Shown one piece after another: positions 1 through 11,951 of a stretch of 64,000 nucleotides of DNA. Source of the stretch: Coniochaeta sp. PMI_546. Lineage: Eukaryota; Ascomycota; Sordariomycetes; Coniochaetales; Coniochaetaceae. The DNA lies in the NCBI GenBank assembly GCA_021432605.1, contig MU271148.1, positions 1,309,362-1,373,361 on the forward strand. Reading direction: 5' to 3'. The notes under the pieces were generated by a model, which saw only the letters and a list, made by a program, of their open reading frames with translations, did no database searches and had not been told where the DNA came from. How positions within the stretch are numbered: the stretch's first letter is position 1; every line of letters begins with the position of its first letter. The position numbers were made by a program, and so were the translations under genes.

Positions 1-452
1 CTGCTACCACTGGTGATAGACAGGCTATACTCGATTGCTCACGGACGAGGTCTAGGGTAGTTGCGAACCATTGACGCTAGATTCTCGACAGAGACGATAC
101 ATGGTAGATAGCACCACAGCCTAGTAAATAGTAACAAAGACAGCCACACCTATCCCTAGGCTTTTCTGTTCCTCCTTTTCCCCTACCCATCCGATAAGAC
201 ATCGCGACTGGTACAAGCCACTGATAGACACCTCAAAAAGCAACCTGAAGGAGCTGTCCTCGTCTTGGTACCAGCCTGCTAAACTCCTCGCTGTACGCCC
301 CATTGATGCAGACCACCAGTTTTCCGTAACCCACCAAGAGAACACCAGGAAAAGCAAGAGAAAAAGAAGAAAAAAGAAAAAAGACCATAAAAGACCCCGT
401 AAGAAGTACATATCTCCCACCAAAAGAGACGTAAAAAACACATCACTACCCA
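1..452. other. Gene-free left edge
   Basis: No supportable gene. A 110-residue minus-strand open frame here is low-complexity Phe/Leu and has no recognisable domain. The stretch lies just after the stop codon of the bZIP gene, which reads leftward, so it is probably that gene's 3' untranslated region and terminator zone. Confidence 0.5.
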
Positions 453-2438
453 CTACCTCGCCAGCTTTATCGCCCCATCCGCACTCTCACTCTTCAAGTT
501 AAACGTGTCCACCAGCCCCGGAAACGCCTTTGCAAAGGCATCGCCCAGCGTCCAGTTCTCGAGCCGTCGCAGGTGCCGCTCAAACACGGGATTGACCATC
601 AGCTCCTCCGTATCCGGGCTCTGCAGCAGGACGTCGATGTCCTCGTACGGCCAGTTGAGGCACAGCGTCGTGGTATAGGGGATGAAGAAGTTCTCGAAGG
701 GAAAGTTGTCTCCGGCCGGGTTGTGCTGGTCCTGGCCCCCCGCCGCCGCCGCCGCCGCCGCCGAACCGGGCGGGGACGAGGACGACCCCGAGGTCGCCGC
801 CGGGGCCCCGTAGTAGTCCCTCACCAGCTTCTCGCGCATGCGCGGGAAGGGCAGGTGGTCCATCCAGGCCGGGTGCGGGGTGAAGAGCTGGCTGGGCCGG
901 GGCGTGGCCCATTCGGGCAGGCGGTCGTAGTTCTCCCGCGTCGGGGAGATCTGCCAGCGCATGATGAGGAACATGATGTAGAGCACCGCCACGCGTTCCG
1001 GCAGGGACGAGATGTCCGGGAAGGTCTGGAGGATGTCGGTGAAGACTTTGGACAGCGGGTGGGAGAAGCGGGACACGGCTGGGTTGAGGAGGGAGGAGAC
1101 GGAGGGGTACCGGGGGCCGATTATCTCTTGGGGCGAGAGACCTTCTGCTGCGCGCTGGTGGCGCTCGTGCAGGAAGTCGAGGAGGAGGCTGTCGAGGGGA
1201 CAGGTCGGGGGGCAGTTCTTCACCGGGGCGGAGAAGCCGGCGTAGGTGCTGTCGGGGGCCAGGGAGCCGGCTGGAGGGCTGTAGGAGGAGGATGCGGCGC
1301 CGAGGGGGTTTGCTGCGTTTTGGGTTATCGAGGGGTGGTTATGGGTCTGCATGGCGCCCGTTGTCCAGTCGTGCTTCATGGGCACGTGGTTGAACTGCGG
1401 GGAGTCCTGGGCGCCGTTGATGCCGTTCTGAAGCCGGGCGACGCGCTGATTGGGATAGTCGAGCAGGAAGTCGAGCCCAAGCCTCTCGGCGCCGAGATCG
1501 AAGCCGTGGATAAGCTCCTGCCTCTGCTGGGTGAGGAGCTTGGCCTGTGGGTCGTGTTGTATTTGTTGCTGTTGCTGTTGCACTACTGCCGCCGGAGGGG
1601 ACAGGTCTGCTCCACCGGTCGACACCAGATCGTTGGTTTGTGGCAGCCAGTGGCCTCCTCCTGGTGCTGGGTGAGCAACCGGGATAGGCGACGGAGCACT
1701 GGCGCTGGACGGTGTTGAAGCATTGTGCATCGACGACGTGGGTGGTTGTTGCGAATGCCGGATATTGTATACATGGCCTGGGGACGGGTAGATTGGAAGT
1801 TGGTCTAGAAAAAGGATGCAGAGATGATCAGCGTGTGGCTCTTTGTGTTACCAGGAGTTGTGTGAGGGGTATCTCAAGGCATGCGGCATACCTGTGCCGG
1901 ACAAGATGGGCTGTATCATGGACACCACCGAGGCCAACCTCCGCTTGATATCCAGCAGCTCAGCCTCGACCTCTTCCTTGGCGCGCAGGGCAGCTTGCAG
2001 CTCGAGCTGTGGCTGTTGGCTCTTTAACTCGTGTATCTGCCTCTGCAAGCTGTCGATCTGGGTCTTGGTGCGTTCTCTGATGGCTCGCTGTGCCTCTCGG
2101 TCTACCAGCGACAATGACGGTCAGCTACACTATACATAAGCTAGCTAAAATGAAACCAGCAAGTTAAGTAACTCACCATTTGCCCTCTTCTTCTCGAGCT
2201 GCTCCGGTGTCAAGTTGGCGACACCCCTCGAGCCAAGTGCCCCAGCCCTGCGTTTCTTGCTTCCGCCATCCGGGTTTGGTTGATTTGCCCCGTATGTCGC
2301 CGAGGTTGCACTGTTGTACCCGGCGTCGTCGGTAGCGGCTCTGGAGCGCTTGCGATCAGCCTCGGCAGGTCTGGCGGAAGCCTGTGCTATCTCAGCCTCG
2401 AGCACCACAGCAGAGTGCGGCTGCTCGCTCGAGGCCAT
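453..2438 (-). CDS. bZIP transcription factor with DUF3425 domain
   Basis: Predicted nuclear DNA-binding regulator of the fungal bZIP/DUF3425 class; its target genes cannot be inferred. I read three exons, 2438-2177, 2101-1892 and 1777-453, giving 598 residues with matching phases at both joins. The first intron splits the basic region. Joining restores KKRANDREAQRAIRERTK at about residues 83-100, the hallmark basic motif, followed by a leucine-zipper-like heptad region to about residue 140. The middle is Pro/Ser/Gln-rich with a short Gln run. The C-terminal half, from about residue 340, carries the helical DUF3425 pattern (LLDFLHERHQR, VLYIMFLIMRWQISPT, FFIPYTTTLCLNWPYED). The start is the ATG that begins MASSEQ; upstream in-frame codons are only GTG. 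The family is confident, the exact start slightly less so. Confidence 0.88.
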
Positions 2439-3178
2439 CGGGTCATCAGGAAGTGGGTGAACGGTGCCCGCAACCCTAACCCACCGGATCTGGTGTCGCA
2501 CACGCAGCGGCAGAGGTCGGATGGCGCCGGCGCCGAATCAGATTGTGGTTCAAGATAAACTATTGTCAGTCTACCTGATTAGTGTACGTGTTTGATATGT
2601 GAAATGCGACTACCCCCGGATCTCGCTCTGCTTCAAGCTGGTCGCACAGTCGTAGCACCGAATTGTGCACAGCAAGGTCACTTGCAAGGGGTGGAGGTAG
2701 CTCCGTGACTCGGTTGTGGGTGGGACAGAAGGTCAGAGGGGATGAGAATCAATTGGCTGTCCTGCATTGTAGCTTTCATTTCGATTCATTCCCCTCTGCT
2801 TGCCGACCCTCAACCGAGTCATGCCGCATAACTACCGGGCCCCGCTCCGGGTGCACTGCCGGGGGGTACGTACACTACTGTCCTATGCTTGCTACCTAAC
2901 TAAGGTACCTTATGCAGCAGTGCTATCCACACAGCAGTACAGCGCAAATGGACCAGGGGACATGCCATCAGCTAGGTCTAGTCTCCCTTAGCCTTCCTGA
3001 TCATTGTTACTTGTTTGGCCCTTTCTCATCAATGTTGCTTGGTGACCTGTCTCACAGCTACTTACAAACCCAAGAGTACACTTGTGCAAGTCTATTCCAA
3101 GCCATTCATTGATGCTTTTCTCTAAACCATCACAAAAGCTGCCTCAACTTCAACTCCCCCGCCTCCCTTAACCCCTCC
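2439..3178. other. Intergenic: bZIP promoter and NIC96 3' end
   Basis: The upstream region of the bZIP gene and the downstream region of NIC96, both transcribed leftward. Only short open frames without recognisable content are present. I see no RNA gene or repeat. Confidence 0.5.
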
Positions 3179-6100
3179 CTAATCAGCCGAAGCCCTAGCA
3201 AGAGCCTCATGAAGATACGGCGGGAACCGATACCGCAGCTGGCTCGTGTACGTAGTCAGGTCGACGCTGATCTGCTTCAGCTCGTCCGCCAGCATCCTCG
3301 CCGTCGACTCGTTGCCCGTAAACTGCCCGTTCATCAGCCGCTCCCGCTGCTTCTGGCAGCAGATGATGGTCCACATCAGCAGGTTCGGCACGTTGATCGC
3401 CACCGGCTGCGACAGCCCGGAGAACTTGGATGCGTAGCTGCGGATCACGCTCGGGTCGCCCTTTGCGTCCAGCGGCAGGATCTCCAGGGCGCGTATCTTC
3501 TGTTTTTGCGCCAGTCATGTTAGTATGTATGATCTTCTGAAAACGAGGTAAAAAGGTCAATCTGGGATGGTCAAAAACTCACGTCCAAGCACTGCGGCCA
3601 CCTCCCCGCCTCAACCAGCCCCTTGATCTCGCTCATCTGCAGCAGCACCGAGCAGGCAACCCGGTTCGGATCGCGAATCCGCTGCCAGAAAGAGTGATCC
3701 CGCTCATACATCGTCATCATCGTCCGCGCCAGCTCGACAGGGTCATCGATGGCCGCAAGGCTCAAGCTGCTCCCCGGCTGCACAGCCTCGGCCTCCTTGC
3801 CCGCCACCCGCGGCTTGACAGGAAGCAGCCTCATCGGGTCCTCCCCGATGTCAAGCGAGATCGCCTCGCTCAGCGCCCGCGACACGATCGCCACGACGGT
3901 GTCATAATCGCCGGCCAGATGGTAGAGCAAGACCGCATCCGTAGTCCGCCCATTGTCGTCCGCGAAACTGGCCGCTTGCAGCGTGATCGTCTTCACAAAC
4001 TCCTGCTCCTCGCCCAGAGCGATCAGCGAGCCGCGCTCCTCGATCATGCCCTTGATCCGCTGTCCGTCGGGCTTGATGTCTCCGATCAGCTTGCTGAATT
4101 CCCTCGTCTCTAGGACGAGCTCTCGCAGCGCCTCGTGACACAGTGCCGCATGCTGTAGACCCGCCGCGTCATCGGCGTTGAGACAGATGAGGATGAGATA
4201 GTCAACCGCGGCGGCGACGTCGGCGGCCCTGAAATCCCGGGTATAGTATCCCACCATGCGCCCAAAGTTGATCTGCGGCAGACCGCGCGTGTTGTGGCTC
4301 AGCAGCTCGTTGCCCGCAGAGGTCGCGTCCGCCGCACGCAGGAGTCCGTAGTACTCCAGCGCGATGGCGAAGTGCACTGCGTCGACATACGAGAAAGGGT
4401 ACAGGTACGCGATAGCCTGCTCAAACATGCCAGAGAGTATCTGCAAGTAGAAAAACATGCCAAAGCTGCCGTTCGTGTCCTCCGCAGCGGTCTTGGGGAA
4501 GTGCTTGAGACCAATCTCGCGTATGCTCGTCTGTAGCTCGTTGAGCCCGTACATCTCGGTAGCCAGCTCCGCCGAGCGGTCGCCCTCGCGCGCGAGGTTG
4601 AACTGCAGCCAGATCCAGTCGTTGACGTCCGTCTGCAAGCCTTCCAGCGTGCGGTTATTGACCTCGCACCGGCCGATGATCTTGTAGCACGCCATACGGA
4701 ACGGGTCTATCGACCGTTCGGGCGCGTTACGGATTCTCTGCGCGTACTCGTTGTTGCACCGCTCCTGCACCGCCCGCTTGAGCCGGCGGTCTTCGCTGGC
4801 GGCGTAGGTGTTGATGTACGTCGAGAACGTCCGGTCGATGCTCCGGAAGTGGTTTTGGTTGTTGTTGACGTACTGCGCCGCCTCGTTGACGTGGCCGGCA
4901 CGCAGCAGGTAGTATACCACAGCCCAGACGTAATCGCCGCCAACCTCTTGCAGCGTGGTATTGTCGGGCACCAGCGTCTTTCTCGCGGAACGGAGCCGGA
5001 TATACGCCTTGATCTTGCTCACAACATCCGGTCGACCGCCGAGATTGGCGTCTTGCGGGTACTTGGCGATCAGCGACTCGACCTCGCGGAAGAATTGCTT
5101 CTCCAAATACGCATTCGCACCTGAGAGGATGCGCTTCCGCATTGCGACGGCGTTGGCTGAGTTCGGGTTCGGATCGAGGTACATCTTCGCGTACTGCCGT
5201 TGACGGGGAGCATTGCCCTTCTCTGGATCCTCGTCGAGGATTTCCATTAACGCGCGATACGCGTCAACCATATGCGGAGCGTGGCGGTCTCCCGACTTCT
5301 CCTCCAGCTCTGCTAGTTCAGCTAGCAAGAAGACTGGCTGACCGTGCTGTCGAGCGTCGTTGAGGTAGTGTATTTTCTCAGCTAGTTTCGCTTGCTTCTC
5401 GCGCAGGAATCGGTCGTCCATGCTAGGGACGCCATGGGCAGACGCGACGCCGTCAACGCCGCCCTCGACATCTGAGAAGTCAGCGGTTGGGTGCGCGCCG
5501 ATCCGGCTCGGAGCACCGATAAGGGACTTGTGCATTGAGGAGCGGCCGAAAGTGCTGGCCTTCTGGGCAGATTTCAGACCGGCGGTCGGCTGGGTTGACT
5601 TGCGTCGCGACCTCCCGAATCCACCCTGCGACTCTCTGCTCGGGGTGCCAGCACGCATCCCGCCAGCCGGCGTCTCCTCTCGTGGCTTGATGCCGAAATG
5701 CTGGTAGATGCGTTTTCGCTGAGCCTCCCACTCCATTGTCACATTGTCCTCTAAGAAGGTGTCGAAATCGCGAACGGATCTCTCCAACCCGTCTGCAATC
5801 ATGCTCAAGGTCGTCTTTGTCTGCAGATTGTTGAGGTATGCCTCCACGTCCAGCTCTCCGGCCGCGTGGCTCGAGGTTGGGCGATCGGTCCGTCCATGGA
5901 TGCCAAAAGCAGCGCCGAGATCCTTGACCGCCGTTCCAGGGTCAACACCCGATGCAGCAAGCAGGTAGTGTGCTTTTCCATCTATAGGTCGGTCGTGTGC
6001 TCGCCCCGGCCCAAGCTTCCTGAGTCGCTGACGGAGATCTCCGAGGCCAAGTTGGAGGCTCGGCAGTTCTTCGAGTTCGGACTCTCCTTCCGCCTGCTTC

Positions 6101-6248
6101 TTGCTTTTCGCCAACAGGCTATCGAAATATGCACCACCAGTCGGGACTTGGTTCTGATTCTGTTGAGGTTGCGCTTGAGACTGATTCAGCCCAAGGCTTG
6201 TTGGTTGAGTACTGAAGAGACTGGTACCCAACGCAGGGGCGGTGGACT

Positions 6249-6280
<32 letters not shown>

Positions 6281-6654
6281 TGACTCGCCGTGGTCGAAAA
6301 CAGAGATGGTCGAGCGGTCGTGCCTCCAAGGATACTACTTCCAAGAGGATTGCTCGCGGTGGTGGTCTGTTGAGTGCCGGTATTCAGGCTACCAAACAGC
6401 CCAGTTTTCGGTTGCTGCTGGTTGAGCGATGCTCCGAAGAGAGAGCTGGTCGGTTGGGGCTGCGGTGTTGTCGTTGAAGCGCCTGCTCCTGTGTTCAGGC
6501 TACCAAAGAGGCCTGTGCCAGCTCCCGGCTGAGCAGTGTTGGGTTGCTGTTGACCGGCTCCGGTCAAGGTCAAGGTTGGTGTCGCGGTGGGCTGGCTGGA
6601 GGCCGGCGTGCCAAAGAGGCTGCTGCTTCCAGCGGGCTTGTTGAAGAAGGACAT
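3179..6654 (-). CDS. NIC96: Nucleoporin NIC96 (Nup93 family), linker/scaffold subunit
   Basis: Inner-ring scaffold nucleoporin that tethers the central channel trimer and the large Nup188/Nup192 scaffolds in the nuclear pore. Two exons, 6654-3583 and 3499-3179, encode 1,130 residues. The intron is in phase 0 and the join reads CLD-KIRALEILPLDAKG. Residues 1-170 are low complexity with FG motifs (SLFG at 12 and 71, GLFG at 48 and 85) and a 13-Gln run near 125-137. A conserved helix follows at 176-216 (AYFDSLLAKSKK, then LPSLQLGLGDLRQRLRKL), probably the channel-trimer-binding segment. A second helical motif (LEVEAYLNNLQTKTT to RIYQHFGIKP) is probably the Nup188/192-binding part. The remaining roughly 700 residues are the alpha-helical Nic96 domain. 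Yeast Nic96 is 839 residues; filamentous fungal forms are longer. Confidence 0.95.
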
Positions 6655-7330
6655 GATTGATGTGCCACAAGCTGGAAGAGACAGTCGTCGTAGGGGCAGA
6701 GTGAGGCGCGTCGAAAAGGCGCGTTCTTGAACAGCACCGCACCAAAGAGGAATTTATTTGGGTTTGATGGGTTTGTTTTGCGAGGCTGAATGAAGTGAAT
6801 AAATGATACAGCAAAAAGCTCCAAAATCGCCCAATACGTTGTAGCTTGTGCCAGGCCGACAGAACTGCAGGAATGTGTTTTGTGGGTTTCTTAGAGCTCT
6901 ACCGCCAATCATCGTCGACATACATACCTCTAGACTTTGGCATGGCTTCGGCACCGCGATTGTTCGCTCCCTTGCCTTTCCACTGACACTTCATCTTCAT
7001 GTCAGGTTGTTTCTTTTATCACTGTTCATCATCATGTTGATTTCAGGTTCGATCTCTCATCTCTGTGTCACGTTCTCTAGTTGCAATGATATCGAGTTTG
7101 TGCTTTATTAATCTTTTGTAGATTAGGCATAGTAGGTATACCTCACCTCAAAATGGGCCTTCCCCAGGCATTCGAATGGCTCCATCCATGTCACCCTGTA
7201 TCTAAATCACACGATCACCTTCTTCGCTCACTCTTGAGGGTATATATGCCAGAAATCAGCCTCTAACTCCGTACCCCCAAAACGCCTCCCTGAATCAACC
7301 ATGCTAAATGACACGATAGGAAATATCTGA
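6655..7330. other. Intergenic: NIC96 promoter side
   Basis: Upstream region of NIC96 and the 3' flank of the next leftward gene. Open frames here are short and overlap one another on both strands. No RNA gene or repeat was recognised. Confidence 0.5.
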
Positions 7331-8263
7331 TCAGAGATAGTTCTTGTGGCGCACATCAGTCGAGAACCGCGGCATGTCTGCCACACTGTACCGGCTGCTG
7401 GTCCCAGTGTTCATCGGATGCAGAGCTGTGGGCGGTCGCTGGATAGCTGGCATGATGGGGCTCCTGCGGTCGTCTTGGAGGACCTCGTCGCTGTCACGGC
7501 CACGCTCGACATCCGGCTCGTGAGTCAAGATGGGCTTGCTGATGACGGGCTTCTCGCCATGTGGCTGCATCCTTGACTTGCGGAAGTTGAGGTTCCGGGG
7601 GAGATTCATGGGGTTGATGAGCCGGGTTGCCCGCCGGAAGGCAGAAACCTCCTCCTTCTCTTGGCGGTATGAAGCGGCTGGCTGCGAATACCCTCCGTCG
7701 CGCGAGTAGGCATCACGGGCAGAGTAGTCATCATACAGTGTCGCCTTGTTGTCTGCTGTCGCCAGGCTGCCGTCCTTCCTTATGTGACGAGCGGTGATGC
7801 CTTGGTTGCCGTCTCGGAAGATGATGGACGCGAATATGTTGAAGAAGCCAAATGCGATAGCAAGAATGCCCGAGGCGAGAACAAGACGCCAGATGGGCAT
7901 GGTGAGGTTCTTCTGGCTGTACTTGTCCTTGTCAAGGTTCCCCAGCACCTGACAGCCGAGCATGACCATGAACACACCCAGCCATGCCAGCGAATGTGAG
8001 ACGCTGAAGACCGGCCAGTTGTCCGCGAAGTACCGCTGGAAGAGATTCAACTCGGTGATTGTGAGGAAGACGGCGAACAGAAAGACGAAGAAGTGTGCGA
8101 TGGTGTCGAAGAAGTAGAACTGGCCAGTCAAGCCGGAAAGCACGATCATGGCCCAACTGGAGACCATGATGGCGGCAAGGCCGATCATGGTGAAGGCCCG
8201 AAGAGCATTGAGGATCAGGTGGCCGGAGCCCCTAACTTTCGAGTTCTGTCCGAGATTGAACAT
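7331..8263 (-). CDS. Four-span membrane protein of the fungal DUF7598 type
   Basis: Predicted integral membrane protein of unknown function. Read from the ATG at 8263 it has 310 residues. It shows four hydrophobic segments: LRAFTMIGLAAIMVSSWAMI; FYFFDTIAHFFVFLFAVFLT; SLAWLGVFMVMLGCQVLG; and LVLASGILAIAFGFFNIFAS. A hydrophilic tail of about 140 residues follows, rich in Arg, Ser and Asp. An in-frame ATG 30 codons upstream (8353) is probably not used. It lies in what looks like a 5' leader intron, 8374-8308, with donor GTAAGC, a CTGAC branch site and a TAG acceptor, which would remove that ATG. The family name is from recollection of fungal four-span proteins and is moderately sure; the membrane topology is directly visible. 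Confidence 0.75.
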   Translation of the reverse strand: MFNLGQNSKVRGSGHLILNALRAFTMIGLAAIMVSSWAMIVLSGLTGQFYFFDTIAHFFVFLFAVFLTITELNLFQRYFADNWPVFSVSHSLAWLGVFMVMLGCQVLGNLDKDKYSQKNLTMPIWRLVLASGILAIAFGFFNIFASIIFRDGNQGITARHIRKDGSLATADNKATLYDDYSARDAYSRDGGYSQPAASYRQEKEEVSAFRRATRLINPMNLPRNLNFRKSRMQPHGEKPVISKPILTHEPDVERGRDSDEVLQDDRRSPIMPAIQRPPTALHPMNTGTSSRYSVADMPRFSTDVRHKNYL

Positions 8264-8307
8264 CGTTGCGTGCTTCTTGACGTTTCTGAAGGGATGATCT
8301 TGAGGAT

Positions 8308-8374
8308 CTAAGAGAGTGTTGGTCAGCGGGAGAACGGGGCGTGGGGAAGCCATTGGTCACACGCGGATGCTTAC
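8308..8374 (-). other. Probable 5'-leader intron of the DUF7598-type gene
   Basis: A 67-nt segment with donor GTAAGC, a CTGAC branch-like motif about 12 nt before the acceptor, and acceptor TTAG. Removing it deletes the upstream in-frame ATG at 8353 and leaves the ATG at 8263 as the first good start. Confidence 0.5.
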
Positions 8375-10827
8375 GATTTTGGTCGCAGACCGCTGTAAGT
8401 TAGTAGTCGTGGAAAGGTGAGTTGGTTCTGGAAATCAATATCTGGGCTAGCAGATGGGTGTTGAGAGTGGTGTAGAGTGAAAGTTGTAAGGAAAGAAAAC
8501 AAGTCAAGGAGAGGTATTGAGACAACCAGTGTCCAACAGTGGAGGATAAATACAATACAAGCCTGAGGTCAACTCAATAGACAGCAGACTCTGAATACAA
8601 ACACCCACGTCTCCTTGTGGATGGAACAATGGGATGAAGTCAAAGGAAACAAACAGGCAAAGGGCTTGTGGGTGATGAATGCCTTTAAACCCAGCGCTGA
8701 TACGACCCATTCATTGTTACCCTCTTTGAGAAGAGCTGTCGGCAGTCTTTGATTGTGTTTCGCAAGGGACAAAAATATTCGAGCAGCTTCTGACCAATAG
8801 CTTGCCACGCGCTCACCTCTTCTGAGGACCGGGAATATGACTGGAGGTATTCTACGACAGCGTCTCGAGCCTGACTTGCGTTTCAGCGTGGCATGTCCCT
8901 CTCGAGGCACCTGGACCAAGAAGAGCGGATGAGCACTCCAAGCAGTCGAGCCTCGACAGGTGACTCTGGAGGCTGTCCTACATACAGGCACACCCGTTAG
9001 CGCCAATCACTCGAGTCTAAGGTATCGACTGGTCAGGCTTCCATCAGGCTTCTGACGACGATCCCCCGCTGGGAAGAAGATGCCCAGGGTCGATCAGAAC
9101 TCCCAAAATCCAAAGCAAAACCAGTGGGTTCCCAAGCGCATAGGAGAGGGCCGCTGATCTCTGCTGGCCAATGAATCTCATTATGGCTGCATTTAAAGCA
9201 AGTACAAAGAGACCCAAGAGCATTGACAGACGTCGAGTCCAGACATTCCCACCAGCTCGAAAGAAGGGTTCCGGGGTAGACATCTTGCGGCAGTCGCATG
9301 TGGCATCTTCAAATCCGGTCTTCTTTCCATGTTCGATTGGATGTCGAAGAAGCATTTGTCGTTTCAGAGTCGATTTAGCCTCCTAACGGCTAACGGGAGA
9401 GCCCATGATGACCCATGATTGGCTGCAGCCGAGCGCCTGCCGATGGCCCACCGCTGGAAATCATGACCCACAAGTCTTAGAGGAGGTTACTTCACCTTCG
9501 CCTCTACACACCTAGACTTACCTTACCTTATTCCTTCCTGTACCTCATCTTTCACCTCTACTTTACTTTGCACTTGATGCAAATGCAGCTCAATGTGTGC
9601 CAGATCTTGAATCGATGGTCGGTTTCGGGCGCAGTGGCACCCTCTCAGAGCTTTGGTGTCATTGAGACACAGGTCTGGGCATATAATGACAGGCTTCGAG
9701 AAGCCCACCAGTAACCCGGATCAATCTTGCGATACATGTAGATCGGGGGTTGGAGGTCTTCATGCGGTTAAAGCCACTTCAACCGCAGATCTTCCGGCTC
9801 ACCAGTAAAGCTATTTGTCTGATCCTGAACTTTGACCAGTTTGGCAACTTTGCTTCTACGGGATGAGATGTGGAATTGCTCTCCAACGGATAGAGGCGAT
9901 GCAGCTTCGATATCAACAACATCCAAATGCGCTAATTCACGGCCCAAGGTGAAGATGAATGTACTCCTAGGAGTTAGTGCAGTTCTGCGAATCAGCCATA
10001 ACAAGTAAGGAGGAAGACAGTATCCGATCTCGCGGCAACTGGGTCGGCGCCATCCAGTCGCGCGTCTAGTCCCGCAGAGCCGCAAGGACCGAGTAATCTA
10101 GGCTTGGAGGCGCGCTGCCAGTCGATCCATCATCTAAATGAGCATTTGACACTGTAGGGAGCGCAGTGTTGGGTGAGCCATAGGCGGCCAACATGGTTAG
10201 ACATGTAACATGCGGCCTTGAAGCGCGCTCCTATTTTGGGACCGGACGCACATATTGGAGAGACGACCCAGGAACATCATCCTCGAGCGTGGTCTTGTCG
10301 AAGCGCTATCGTGGAGATCCACGGATAGGTCTCTCACTGTGCAACCTTCTGGAGTACGAATAGAAGACTCAAGAGACTCTGGGCCCAAAATGTCCCAATT
10401 GAACAAGTGGTCAAAGCGCCCATCGAGTCATCAAAGCTGAAAAGACCTGATTGGCTCTCGGGTTCCGCCTCAGAGAACGGGCATGCACAGCCTCAGACCT
10501 CTCGGTGGCCATGGTGGCACTGGTGGGACCCTCACCTGAAAAGGAAATTCGACAGGATTCGAAAACCGACCTCTGGCGGCTGCCTCACTCCACCGAAGCT
10601 GACCCGACATCTTTTTCCCTATCTTACCTACTCGCCGTGTTCACTGTCGGATAGTGATCGTCCCCAGCTTCACTTCTCATTGTAGCCCAGCACCTATCTA
10701 GTCTCCGTTTTGGGAAGTGTTCTCCACCAAAACCATCCTTTCGCAGTTCACTGCTTTAAGATATCTACCTACCGTACTCCTCAAACCATATCCGACCATT
10801 TACTGTGGTAATCCTTCACATTTCGCC
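8375..10827. other. Long intergenic stretch, mostly featureless
   Basis: About 2.4 kb between the DUF7598-type gene (-) and the SERF gene (+), a divergent arrangement, so both promoters lie here. The only open frame with protein-like character is the two-span ORF at 9044-9355, listed separately. I saw no tRNA, no repeats and no transposon remnants. Confidence 0.45.
9044..9355 (-). CDS. Possible small two-span membrane protein
   Basis: Not a recognised family. From the ATG at 9355 the frame gives 103 residues; a second ATG at 9283 gives 79. The shorter form has a hydrophilic N-terminus (MSTPEPFFRAGGNVW) and two hydrophobic stretches, RRLSMLLGLFVLALNAAIM and ALGNPLVLLWILGVLI. That pattern is more protein-like than the surrounding frames. 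There are no paralogues or supporting introns, and the overlapping frame is equally open, so it could be chance. Confidence 0.25.
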   Translation of the reverse strand: MLLRHPIEHGKKTGFEDATCDCRKMSTPEPFFRAGGNVWTRRLSMLLGLFVLALNAAIMRFIGQQRSAALSYALGNPLVLLWILGVLIDPGHLLPSGGSSSEA

Positions 10828-11192
10828 ATGGCTCGCGGTAATCAACGTGAAAAGGCCCGTGAGGCCAACCTCAAAAAGATGGCAGCTCAGGTAAGCATTT
10901 CTGAGAGATCGATATGTCACCACACTGTGGTGTCTGCGACTTTCCCTCGACATACTGTCCGAAGCCGCTGTTACTGACAACGGCGTCAAACTCTACAGAA
11001 GAAAGGGAATACAAAGAGCGGAACCGAGCTGCAGCGTGATAAGGAGCTGGCAGCCGAGAAAATGAGGGAGAAGCAACGGCTCGGTATGACGAGTCCTCAT
11101 CTTACCCCAACCTGACATTCTCCCCTTACTAACCCTACCTGAAAGCCGATGAGAAGAAGAAGGCCGAAGAAGCAGCAAAGGCCAAGAAGTAG
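10828..11192 (+). CDS. SERF/4F5 family small basic protein
   Basis: Small EDRK-rich factor (4F5 family), a short charged protein; members elsewhere bind nucleic acids or modify amyloid aggregation, but the role in fungi is not settled. Three small exons, 10828-10890, 10999-11083 and 11146-11192, join in frame to 64 residues. The N-terminus MARGNQREKAREANLKKMA is the family signature, followed by a Lys/Glu-rich stretch (KKGNTKSGTELQRDKE, EKMREKQRLADEKKKAEE) ending KAKK. Introns are 108 and 62 nt with GTAAGC and GTATGA donors. The gene is too short and too split to appear as one open frame. It converges with the cupredoxin gene. Confidence 0.9.
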
Positions 11193-11951
11193 GGCTCGTG
11201 GCAGATTATCGAACTCTTCAGGAGTGATGTCTTATGCCGTGACCCCTTTTCGCGAAGGCAGAGCAACACAAAACACTAATGACTCTGACGATTCACCGCA
11301 TTTTTGCTTTCTCTGTGGAGTTGGCGTCTAGAGACCTCGGGGTTGGCATACGCATAGGTGCTTCAGCGTTGTGATTATATGAGGATTAGTCCAGAGCGAA
11401 TCTGATACCACTGCCTCTATTTGTTGTCTTGGATCCCGCATGCAGTGACTTTACCACTGAATCACATCGCTGTACGGTCGACGAGGTGGCCCCCATCTGC
11501 TGCCGGACTACCCAGAGTTGGGTACAAAAGATGTCAATCCGAGGGGGTTGACGGCTCTTTACACGGGAATGAACTTAGACTGGAGCTGTCAAGAGCCTCG
11601 ACAGACACAGCAAGCAATCCGGCCGGGGGAGTTGCCCAAATACGACATTCAGACAGTCATTCTTCGCACAAGACGCAGATGATTTGATTTACTTCATCAA
11701 TTGATCCTATTAAGATTGCATCCAGAATATACGAACCAGTCATATGTGCCTTTTCTTCAACGCTGAAAGGGGTGAGAAGGGGGAGAAAGTATCCCCCCTC
11801 CAGTCCAACCAGGAGAGTGGCCGACCCCCAAGAAAAAACCCAAGACAAGAAAAAAGGTGTTGCGCTTTATAAATTCTACAGAGCGAAATGGTATCTCCGA
11901 CCAACTTTAACCGACTCCTGACCCCCCCATCTCTTTCCCCGGTAGGAGGCT
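11193..11951. other. Convergent intergenic region
   Basis: 3' flanks of the SERF gene (+) and the cupredoxin gene (-). No convincing gene, repeat or RNA was seen. Confidence 0.5.

Noticed and set aside
573-1718. A 381-codon plus-strand frame
   Set aside because: Antisense shadow of the bZIP/DUF3425 gene; the minus strand has the conserved domains and a consistent splice chain.
3694-6477. Several plus-strand frames up to 203 codons
   Set aside because: They lie opposite NIC96 and have no independent support.
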